Positions 7,734-13,891 of a stretch of DNA of 14,329 nt are shown in pieces. This stretch comes from Wandonia sp964447015. Its GTDB lineage: Bacteria; Bacteroidota; Bacteroidia; Flavobacteriales_D; Crocinitomicaceae. Position 1 is the first letter of the stretch. The number at the start of each line of letters is the position of its first letter. Made by a program: the position numbers and the translations under genes. Below the pieces are notes generated by a model, which saw nothing but the letters and a program-made list of their open reading frames with translations, had not been told where the DNA came from and did no database searches. Location of the stretch: the NCBI GenBank assembly GCA_964447015.1, contig CAYUQU010000083.1, positions 1 to 14,329 on the forward strand. Reading direction: 5' to 3'.

Positions 7734-9064
7734 TCTATTCGTCCTGTTTTTGTCCAATTAAAAAATCTCAGATAGAGCAAAGATAAAATTCCTAATGTAG
7801 AAAAGTAAATGTATTCCACATACCAAACTCCCTTAATGTCGAAATTGAGGACATCCATAAAGATATAAGCGAAGAGAAGATATATTCCAGTTGAAAAGAA
7901 TTCAATTCCCAAAGAAGCGAGCGTATTTCCTGAACCTGCTACAGTATTAAAGTAAACCGAAGTCAGACCAAAGATAAAAATTGCAGGAGCAACTTGTTGA
8001 ATAATTGTTACGCTTTCTCCCAGTGCAGTAATCCGAGGATTTATCATACTGATAAGCTCAACAGGGTAGAGGAGTGCCCCGTGGAAGAAAATGATCAATG
8101 TGACAGAAACTAGAATTTGAATTTTGCGCTGTATAGCAGGAATTTCATCGTATTTCTTTGCACCAATAAGTTGACTGATATATGTTTTTGTTGTTGCAGC
8201 AAAGCCGAAAATGGGAACAAAAGCTAGAAAATAAACAGATCGAATGTTCTGACTGATTTCGAGATTGTGTCCACCCATTTGCTCAATCCATGAGAAGAAA
8301 ACGGTCCATGTACCGAGAGTGATAAATCCTTGCAACATCAAAGGCCAACCGATTTTGTACAACAGTTTAAGCGATTTCCAACTCACTTGAACCTTAGATA
8401 ATAAATTGTAAGCTCTAATCCATTTTCGGAGGAGAAAGTACACAACGAAAAATACAAAAACTGTAATCTCAGCTATGACTGATGCCAAAGCCGCACCTTC
8501 AAGTCCCATTTTTGGGAGTCCTAATTCTCCGAAAATAAGTCCGTAGTCCAATACTATATTTACGAAGCTCATAATAAACGAACTCACAAAAACGATTTGC
8601 GTTTTCCCTGTTGCAAGTAAAAAAGACATCATAGCAAGCGAAGTCAAACTGAAAAACATGCCGTAGCTTCGAATGTTCAGAAAGCTAATCTGTGCATCGG
8701 CAATTTCTTTGCTGTATGAATAACTGTGGAGAGCAACAGGAGTAAACCATTGAATCAATGCAAAGAAAAACAGTGCCAGAAACAGTAAGTTGACAAGTCC
8801 TGTTTGAAAAATGCTCGGTATGCGATTCTCTTCATGCTTTCCTACAAATCGCGCTTTCGTAATTTGCATCGAATCGCCAAAACCAGCAGCAATCATAAAG
8901 AAAGTGATGTATAAAAGACCCGCATTACCAGCTGCATCGTATGAAACCGAATCCAGTCGAGCGATAAACGCCATGTCTGTAATCAATACGATGGATTGGA
9001 TGAAATTTCCAATCATTAGAGGTAGAGCGACTTTTATAATCGATATGTAATCCGTTTTAAGCAA
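7730..9064 (-). CDS. MATE family efflux transporter
   Basis: The 444-residue integral membrane protein has about 12 hydrophobic helices in two related halves. It opens with the MATE TM1 pattern (IIKVALPLMIGNFIQSIV..TDMAFIARL). GAALASVIAEI appears mid-protein, at the place of the GAA..T/S..G motif of the family, and WPLMLQGFITLGTW starts the second half. MATE proteins export cationic compounds or drugs using Na+ or H+; the substrate is not readable here. No ATG exists upstream of TM1: the first Met codon would cut into the helix. The start is therefore taken as TTG at 9064, 15 nt after the rlmI stop codon, with the next gene overlapping the end by 4 bp. The start codon is the weakest part of the call. 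Confidence 0.88.
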   Translation of the reverse strand: MLKTDYISIIKVALPLMIGNFIQSIVLITDMAFIARLDSVSYDAAGNAGLLYITFFMIAAGFGDSMQITKARFVGKHEENRIPSIFQTGLVNLLFLALFFFALIQWFTPVALHSYSYSKEIADAQISFLNIRSYGMFFSLTSLAMMSFLLATGKTQIVFVSSFIMSFVNIVLDYGLIFGELGLPKMGLEGAALASVIAEITVFVFFVVYFLLRKWIRAYNLLSKVQVSWKSLKLLYKIGWPLMLQGFITLGTWTVFFSWIEQMGGHNLEISQNIRSVYFLAFVPIFGFAATTKTYISQLIGAKKYDEIPAIQRKIQILVSVTLIIFFHGALLYPVELISMINPRITALGESVTIIQQVAPAIFIFGLTSVYFNTVAGSGNTLASLGIEFFSTGIYLLFAYIFMDVLNFDIKGVWYVEYIYFSTLGILSLLYLRFFNWTKTGRIE

Positions 9065-9079
9065 TGTCGGAACTTGTAA

Positions 9080-10249
9080 TTAAGACACTTCGACTACTAA
9101 TCCTTTGAGGTATTCCCCTTCAGGGTGAAAAGCATTAATCGGATGATCTGCAGGTTGGTGGAGTTGCTCCAAAATACGCACACTTCGTCCAGATTCAATT
9201 GCCGCAGCGATAACCGTATTCGTGAATAATTGTTTGTCTACAACCTGCGAACAAGAGAACGTAAATAGAATTCCACCTGGCTTAATTTGCTTCATGGCGT
9301 GTGCATTCAGACGTTTATAACCTTGAATAGCCTTATGGCGGGCATCACGGTGCTTTGCAAATGCTGGTGGGTCGAGAATTATCACATCGTAATCTTCGGG
9401 TAATTCTTTCATGTACTCCATAGCATCAGCCACAATAGACCCGTGATTTTTTTCGAGTTTATTCAATTTTATATTGTCCTCTGTCAAGGCAATTGCTTTT
9501 TTAGAACTGTCAAGAGAATGCGCAATTTTAGCTCCTGCAGCAAGTGCTGTTACGGAGAAACCACCTGAATAACAAAACGTATTTAAAATCTTCTTGCCTG
9601 GAGCATATTTTGCTAATAATGCCCTGTTTTCACGCTGGTCAATGAAGAATCCTGTTTTCTGCCCGTTTATCCAATCGATGTTAAATGCATGTCCATATTC
9701 ATGAGCGATATGCGGAACTTGACATTCACCAAAAAGATACTCGTTCTTCGCATCTACACGACCAGGAAGTGTTTCAGCGCTCTTTGAATAAACAGCTTTC
9801 AGTTCTTTCCCAAAAACGTGTTGAATGGCTTTATTGATATCTTGAATGGAGTGGAACATTCCGATGCTGTGACATTGAATTACCGCCACACCGTTAAACC
9901 AATCCACAATTAATCCAGGAAGTGAATCTCCTTCACCGTGAATCAAGCGACAAATTGAGTTATTGTTGCTAAATAACCCAGACTTTTTTCGCAAATCCAG
10001 TGCATTTTGAATACGATTTTGCCAGAACTTCTCATCAATTACTTCATTCTCCTCAAAAGAAAGTACGCGAACCGTAATCGTACCATGTTGAAAATGACCA
10101 CGTGCAAGAAAATTACCTTTTGCATTCAGCACATCGACAATTTCGCCATCCAAATGATCTTGAGTTGCTTCGTGAATTGCCCCTGAAAATATCCAAGGAT
10201 GACGGCGTAAAATACTGGCTTCTTTTTGCTTACGGATAATTAGACTCAT
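9080..10249 (-). CDS. rlmI: 23S rRNA (cytosine-C5) methyltransferase RlmI-type
   Basis: This is a SAM-dependent class I rRNA methyltransferase of the RlmI/YccW family, which makes m5C1962 in E. coli 23S rRNA. The 389 residues show an N-terminal PUA domain (about 1-75, RRHPWIFSGAI.., then GNFLARG). A central segment ends in GQKTGFFIDQRENR (196-209). A Rossmann methyltransferase domain follows: LNTFCYSGGFSVTALAAGA (222-240) binds SAM, with DPPAF at 293-297 and the catalytic-cysteine region FSCSQ at 331-335. The ATG at 10249 gives the canonical start MSLIIRK. A -7 box (10257-10264) lies only 7 nt upstream. It leads the unit with the MATE transporter and fmt, and is divergent from msrB. Exact position specificity on the rRNA is inferred from family. 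Confidence 0.93.
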   Translation of the reverse strand: MSLIIRKQKEASILRRHPWIFSGAIHEATQDHLDGEIVDVLNAKGNFLARGHFQHGTITVRVLSFEENEVIDEKFWQNRIQNALDLRKKSGLFSNNNSICRLIHGEGDSLPGLIVDWFNGVAVIQCHSIGMFHSIQDINKAIQHVFGKELKAVYSKSAETLPGRVDAKNEYLFGECQVPHIAHEYGHAFNIDWINGQKTGFFIDQRENRALLAKYAPGKKILNTFCYSGGFSVTALAAGAKIAHSLDSSKKAIALTEDNIKLNKLEKNHGSIVADAMEYMKELPEDYDVIILDPPAFAKHRDARHKAIQGYKRLNAHAMKQIKPGGILFTFSCSQVVDKQLFTNTVIAAAIESGRSVRILEQLHQPADHPINAFHPEGEYLKGLVVEVS

Positions 10250-10256
10250 AATGGCG

Positions 10257-10264
10257 CAAAATTA
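10257..10264 (-). promoter_or_regulatory. -7 promoter box TAATTTTG of rlmI unit
   Basis: Read on the minus strand, this is TAATTTTG, an exact TAnnTTTG box of the Bacteroidota primary sigma factor. It lies 7 nt before the rlmI ATG. No TTG at the normal -33 distance was seen; the nearest is 26 nt upstream. Transcription would start only a few nucleotides before the ATG. Confidence 0.55.
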
Positions 10265-10339
10265 CGAAAAGGAATCGGATTCTTGGGGGGCAATTTGCAG
10301 TCCAAAAAAACATTTCCCCAATTTATACGTTATACTATT

Positions 10340-10795
10340 ATGAGATTCACAGTAATTTTAATGATGATGATGTTCGCTTCGTGTTCTGTAGCACAGGATG
10401 AGAAAGTGAAAAAGACAGAAGAGGAGTGGCGTAAAGAGCTTACTCCTGAGCAATACCAAGTTTTACGCGAAAAAGGGACGGAGCAGCCTTATACAGGTAA
10501 ATATTGGAACAATAAAGAAACTGGTATGTATCATTGTGCAGCTTGTGACAACCCTTTATTTTCTTCAGAGACTAAATACGATGCAGGTTGTGGATGGCCA
10601 AGTTTTTACGATGCGATTGATAACGGGAATATCAAAACAGCAAAAGACCTGACTTTAGGAATGCAGCGAATTGAAATCATGTGTGCAAAATGTGATGGAC
10701 ATTTGGGGCACGTGTTTGACGACGGTCCAAAACCAACAGGAATGCGTTATTGCGTCAATTCAGAATCGCTGGAATTTAAAAAAGAGGAGAAATGA
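10340..10795 (+). CDS. msrB: Peptide-methionine (R)-S-oxide reductase, lipoprotein
   Basis: MsrB reduces the R-isomer of methionine sulfoxide in proteins. The 151-residue product opens with a short lipoprotein signal, with FASC placing the lipidated Cys at 15. It is therefore predicted to sit on the periplasmic face rather than in the cytoplasm. The domain has all zinc cysteines (CAAC at 66-69, CAKC at 115-118), CGWPSF with Cys84 at the usual recycling position, HLGHVFDDGP, and catalytic Cys138 in RYCVNSESL. The start at 10340 is preferred over the longer frame from 10283 because it begins the signal peptide exactly. The signal has four consecutive Met codons (10361-10372). Its TGA overlaps the ATG of msrA as ATGA. 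Confidence 0.94.
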   Translation: MRFTVILMMMMFASCSVAQDEKVKKTEEEWRKELTPEQYQVLREKGTEQPYTGKYWNNKETGMYHCAACDNPLFSSETKYDAGCGWPSFYDAIDNGNIKTAKDLTLGMQRIEIMCAKCDGHLGHVFDDGPKPTGMRYCVNSESLEFKKEEK

Positions 10796-11427
10796 ACCAA
10801 CTGAAACGATATTTGTTTTTCTTTGTACTCGTCGGGATTTATTCCTGCAGTGCACAAGAAAATTTATCTAAAAAGAGCGTTGAAATGGAAAGTAATAATC
10901 GTGCAGAGGCTACATTTGGAGCTGGATGTTTTTGGTGTGTGGAAGCTTGTTTTGCTGATTTGAAGGGCGTGATATCAGTTACTTCAGGATATTCAGGTGG
11001 ACATAAGAAAAATCCGACCTACAAAGAAGTGTGTGATGGAATTACAGGACATGCTGAAATTGCGCGGGTGATTTACGATCCATCCATCATTTCGTACGAG
11101 GAACTATTAGAAGTTTTTTGGTTTGTACATGATCCTACAACGCTCAACCGTCAGGGGAATGATGTGGGGACTCAATATCGCTCTGTAATCTATTTTCACG
11201 ACGAAACACAGCGAGAATTAGCTGAAAAGTTCAAAAAGAAACTCAACGAATCAGGTGCTTATGAGAAACCTGTTATTACGGAGATTTCACCTTTAATCAA
11301 TTACTATCCGGCAGAAGATTATCACCAGAATTATTTTGAGAATAATCCAAATCAGCCTTACTGTTCATCAGTAGTTCGTCCAAAAGTGGAAAAATTTAGA
11401 AAGGTGTTTTCAGAGAAGTTGAAGTAA
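10792..11427 (+). CDS. msrA: Peptide-methionine (S)-S-oxide reductase, lipoprotein
   Basis: MsrA reduces the S-isomer of methionine sulfoxide, complementing the upstream msrB. The 211-residue product has a lipoprotein signal (KRYLFFFVLVGIYSC, lipidated Cys at 19), then a short linker. The catalytic domain opens with ATFGAGCFWC (nucleophile Cys46), followed by GYSGG, YKEVC.GITGHAE, FW..HDPTTLNRQGNDVGTQYRS and YHQNYFE. A late Cys in PYCSSVVRPK is a plausible resolving residue. It shares an ATGA junction with msrB, so the two are translationally coupled and both exported. The gene ends one base before the stop codon of the convergent Gre-like gene, so no room remains for its own terminator. Confidence 0.95.
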   Translation: MNQLKRYLFFFVLVGIYSCSAQENLSKKSVEMESNNRAEATFGAGCFWCVEACFADLKGVISVTSGYSGGHKKNPTYKEVCDGITGHAEIARVIYDPSIISYEELLEVFWFVHDPTTLNRQGNDVGTQYRSVIYFHDETQRELAEKFKKKLNESGAYEKPVITEISPLINYYPAEDYHQNYFENNPNQPYCSSVVRPKVEKFRKVFSEKLK

Positions 11428-11428
11428 A

Positions 11429-11902
11429 TTAACAGAACGAGACAATTTTCTGAATCTCACCGTTGAATAGGATTTCATCACCAACTGTTTTCCCAATAAG
11501 AATTTTTCCGATTGGAGATTCAGTTCCTACGCAATACACAACCTTACCTTCAATTAATTGTTTACCCATTCCTATCCCCAATAAAAAGATATCTGTTTCT
11601 GTAATGACAAGTGCGCCAAAAGCAATAGATCCTATAATTGTTGATTCACTTATCTTATTCAATTGAGTGAGTTGGAGATTAAGATCTTGAAATTGATGTT
11701 GAATTTTTTCTTGTTCAAGGTGCACCATAGCGCGACTGGTATCGTGTTTATCACCTGCGGTACTTTTCGATTCGGACTCTAGCGAACTCTTTAAATCTAA
11801 AGCATATCTTTCCAACTCGGCTAACCTTTCGTTAAGAATAGTTTCGAGTACGGAGGTAATTTCTTTTTTGACTGTTGAGCTCATTTCTACTAGTTTGTTC
11901 AT
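11429..11902 (-). CDS. GreA/GreB-like transcription factor family protein
   Basis: The 157-residue product has an N-terminal coiled coil (about 8-85, rich in Leu, Glu and Gln) interrupted by a conserved tip, SKSTAGDKHDTSRAM (45-59). A compact C-terminal beta-rich domain (90-157, with SPIGKILIGKTVGDEI) resembles the GreA/GreB C-terminal domain. In GreA/B the coiled-coil tip enters the RNA polymerase secondary channel. This shorter Bacteroidota variant with an AGDK-type tip is, as I recall, often mislabelled 3-oxoacyl-ACP synthase in databases; its own role is not established. The start is taken at 11902, 7 nt downstream of a perfect -7 box; 11884 is a second in-frame ATG. Upstream codons to 11953 run into the promoter and are not coding. 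Confidence 0.78.
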   Translation of the reverse strand: MNKLVEMSSTVKKEITSVLETILNERLAELERYALDLKSSLESESKSTAGDKHDTSRAMVHLEQEKIQHQFQDLNLQLTQLNKISESTIIGSIAFGALVITETDIFLLGIGMGKQLIEGKVVYCVGTESPIGKILIGKTVGDEILFNGEIQKIVSFC

Positions 11903-11909
11903 CTTTGTA

Positions 11910-11917
11910 CAAAAATA
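11910..11917 (-). promoter_or_regulatory. -7 promoter box TATTTTTG of the Gre-like gene
   Basis: On the minus strand this reads TATTTTTG, an exact TAnnTTTG match. It is followed by 7 nt (TACAAAG) and then the ATG at 11902, the same spacing as in front of rlmI. It lies in the 30-bp divergent region shared with the pseudouridine synthase gene. Confidence 0.55.
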
Positions 11918-11932
11918 CGAAATATCCATCGT

Positions 11933-12841
11933 TTGATCGTACGCGAAACACATATCGTTGAAAATTGCGCACCATTTGAGAGAATGGAAGCATATTGTTT
12001 TGGGAAAATTTCGGGAATAACTACCCGAAAAGGAATCAAAAAGGCGATAAAACGAGGAGAATTACTACTAAATAGCAAAAAGGAATGCGGTTCTGAATTT
12101 GTAAATCAAGGTGATGTAATAGAATGGATTTACGCAGATAGAATTCAACCCTTTAAGATCTTTCCGTTGGATTTGGAAGTTTTATATGAAGATGAACATC
12201 TCGCAGTAATTAACAAGTCGCCTGGATTTCCCGTAAGTGGTAACTACCACAAAACCATTGAGCATGCACTCCCACACAACTTAAAACCAAGTGGAGAACA
12301 AGATGCATTACCCTATCCGCTCCCTTGTCACCGTTTAGATCGTTCGACTTCAGGTTGTTTGTTGGTAGCTAAAACGTATGCTACACGGATTCATATCGGA
12401 GCTCAGTTTGAGAATTCAACCATTCAGAAATTATACCATGCCTTAGTTGTGGGTGAGAATATTCAGAATCAGGAAATCAACTTTCCAATTGACAGTAAAA
12501 CTTCACATTCTTCATTAGAATTAGTTCAAAGTGTGCCTTCGCTCACAAACGGCTTGATAAGTTTAGTCAAGCTCATTCCGCACACAGGGCGCACTCACCA
12601 GTTACGCATACATTGTGCAGAAATCCAACATCCTATTTTGGGAGATCCGTTGTACGGCAATCCTCAATCATTATTAAAAGGAAAAGGGTTGTTTTTAGCT
12701 TCAACACAGGTTTCTTTTATACATCCAGCTTCAGGTGAACGTAAGACAGTGGTGTGTGACGTTCCTACTAAATTCAAGCAGTTTATGGAGCGTGAGGAAA
12801 AACGATTTACTATTCTAAGACAAAAGACTCTTAAAAAATAG
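11933..12841 (+). CDS. RluA-family RNA pseudouridine synthase
   Basis: This enzyme isomerises uridine to pseudouridine in rRNA or tRNA. The 302-residue product has an N-terminal S4-like RNA-binding domain (about 18-68, ITTRKGIKKAIKRGELLLN). The catalytic domain carries HRLDRSTSGCLL with the essential Asp136, AKTYATR, and the late motif GRTHQLRIHC (219-228) followed by HPILGDPLYG. No ATG opens the frame upstream of residue 18. The TTG at 11933 is preferred because the first residues (RETHIV) fit the N-terminal strand common in Bacteroidota homologues; the ATG at 11984 is the alternative. It is divergent from the Gre-like gene with 30 bp between starts. The target RNA position cannot be told from sequence. 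Confidence 0.9.
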   Translation: MIVRETHIVENCAPFERMEAYCFGKISGITTRKGIKKAIKRGELLLNSKKECGSEFVNQGDVIEWIYADRIQPFKIFPLDLEVLYEDEHLAVINKSPGFPVSGNYHKTIEHALPHNLKPSGEQDALPYPLPCHRLDRSTSGCLLVAKTYATRIHIGAQFENSTIQKLYHALVVGENIQNQEINFPIDSKTSHSSLELVQSVPSLTNGLISLVKLIPHTGRTHQLRIHCAEIQHPILGDPLYGNPQSLLKGKGLFLASTQVSFIHPASGERKTVVCDVPTKFKQFMEREEKRFTILRQKTLKK

Positions 12842-12945
12842 ACAAAATTCCCCATTGGTTGACACCATATTTCAGATCAAATAACATATATAGTGTTTTT
12901 AGAAAAATAAGAAAGACTACAAGAGCCAAGACTTAATTAATCAGC

Positions 12946-12967
12946 AAAGAGACATTCTGCTCTTTTT
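12946..12967 (+). terminator. Weak intrinsic terminator candidate after the pseudouridine synthase
   Basis: AAAGAG (12946-12951) pairs with CTCTTT (12960-12965) across an 8-nt loop, and the T run extends to 12967. It lies 105 nt after the stop codon. The stem is short and AT-rich, so it is only a candidate. Confidence 0.4.
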
Positions 12968-13011
12968 GGTGAAAATTACTTCTCAGTGAGCTTGTTACAT
13001 CTCAGTTTTTC

Positions 13012-13056
13012 AAACACATAGGCACAATAGGATTCCTTCTATGTGTCTATGTGTTT
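13012..13056. repeat. Strong 15-bp hairpin without a T-tract
   Basis: AAACACATAGGCACA (13012-13026) pairs with TGTGTCTATGTGTTT (13042-13056) over 15 positions, with a single G.T wobble and a 15-nt loop. The right arm contains a tandem 8-mer CTATGTGT (13039-13046 and 13047-13054). No T run follows on either strand, so it is not a canonical terminator. It lies between the ends of two convergent genes. Confidence 0.75.
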
Positions 13057-13095
13057 CAATAACAACACGTTTCGATTTCTACAAATGTGTTACAT

Positions 13096-13129
13096 GAAAG
13101 ATTTTTGTATATAAATCTTCAAATCTTTC
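13096..13129. repeat. AT-rich inverted repeat next to the stop of the conserved hypothetical gene
   Basis: GAAAGATTT (13096-13104) is the exact reverse complement of AAATCTTTC (13121-13129). An alternative shorter pairing exists with AAATCTT at 13113-13119. It begins 4 nt beyond the stop codon of the minus-strand gene and might help end its transcript, though no T run follows. Confidence 0.5.
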
Positions 13130-13132
13130 GTC

Positions 13133-13699
13133 TTAAGAAAGTCTTTTTACAACATACCCCTCAATCTTCTTATAAAAACTCTGAGGATTCAAGGTTCTCC
13201 AGTCGACTTCTTCAAGTTCGCCACCCATCACAAGGTAATGGTCAATTTGTGCCGATTCGAATTCTTTTTGCACATGATCACGGAAGTTTATAAAAGCAAT
13301 CCATCCATCTTCGACATCGTCAAACCATTCTTCGTAGTAGCAATCGTCTGAGGAGTGAAAATTCATGATGTTTTCACCAATGAGAATAAACTTATTTATT
13401 CCGCAGTACGACAATTCTTCTATCACTTCACGCTTGAGAAACATGATGTCATTGTTGATGGCATCGTTCCATTCACCCATCATTTCAATCACACAAAACC
13501 CTTCGTCATAATCGACAAAAAGTAATTTTATAAACAAAGTCTGTGACCCAAAGCTATCCCATTGGGGGTGGATATAAAAATTGTAGACAGCTTGAGAAAA
13601 CTCGAATTCACTGTATTCACGACCGTAAAAAGGAGATTTTTTATCCGTTTCAGCGGTGTAATATCCGCGCCAATTGAAATGTGGTTCGATTTCGTGCAC
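13133..13699 (-). CDS. Conserved hypothetical acidic cytoplasmic protein
   Basis: The 188-residue product has no signal peptide and no membrane helix. It is rich in aromatic and acidic residues, for example FYIHPQWDSFGS, LLFVDYDEGFCVIE, GEWNDAINNDIMFLKRE and DDCYYEEWFDDVEDGWIAF. Several stretches look like strongly conserved motifs, and the pattern matches hypothetical proteins I associate with Flavobacteriales. I know no function for them. The open frame extends to a TTG at 13705, but that codon lies inside a perfect -7 box. I prefer GTG at 13699, which gives MHEIEPHFNW; no ATG is available near the N-terminus. It stands alone, convergent with the pseudouridine synthase across a hairpin-bearing gap. 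Confidence 0.75.
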   Translation of the reverse strand: MHEIEPHFNWRGYYTAETDKKSPFYGREYSEFEFSQAVYNFYIHPQWDSFGSQTLFIKLLFVDYDEGFCVIEMMGEWNDAINNDIMFLKREVIEELSYCGINKFILIGENIMNFHSSDDCYYEEWFDDVEDGWIAFINFRDHVQKEFESAQIDHYLVMGGELEEVDWRTLNPQSFYKKIEGYVVKRLS

Positions 13700-13702
13700 G
13701 TG

Positions 13703-13710
13703 CAAAATTA
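13703..13710 (-). promoter_or_regulatory. -7 promoter box TAATTTTG overlapping the N-terminal region of the hypothetical gene
   Basis: On the minus strand this is TAATTTTG, identical to the box before rlmI. Only 3 nt (CAC) separate it from the GTG proposed as start, so the transcript would begin at or next to the start codon. Confidence 0.5.
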
Positions 13711-13760
13711 CGGTTTTCTATTTCCTGTTTGTTGTTTGGGATGAAAAAGTGAAAAATATT

Positions 13761-13831
13761 TTGAGTTGAGTGATTTCAATCATTATTGATAATACTGTTA
13801 TAAAATGTTAAAATTGGGTTGAGTAACTCAA
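13761..13831 (+). promoter_or_regulatory. TTGAGT repeats and palindrome upstream of the DUF2490-like gene
   Basis: TTGAGT occurs at 13761-13766, at 13766-13771 (sharing one base) and at 13819-13824. The last copy forms a perfect palindrome with ACTCAA at 13826-13831 around a single A. The palindrome lies 30 bp upstream of the -7 box, a plausible operator or activator position. No known regulator is assigned. Confidence 0.35.
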
Positions 13832-13860
13832 GAATCAACTCTAAAACCCTTTTGAATTTT

Positions 13861-13868
13861 TAACTTTG
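13861..13868 (+). promoter_or_regulatory. -7 promoter box TAACTTTG of the DUF2490-like gene
   Basis: TAACTTTG is an exact TAnnTTTG match, 23 nt before the GTG start at 13892. A clear -33 TTG at the usual distance was not seen, which would fit a promoter helped by an activator at the upstream palindrome. Confidence 0.55.
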
Positions 13869-13891
13869 TAGTTCACTTAAACCCAACAAGC

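Noticed and set aside
7056..7761. Two 113-residue plus-strand frames inside fmt
   Set aside because: Antisense shadows of a confidently identified gene, with no signals of their own.
10283..10339. N-terminal extension of MsrB from ATG 10283
   Set aside because: It would bury the lipoprotein signal behind 19 polar residues. The ATG at 10340 begins the signal directly.
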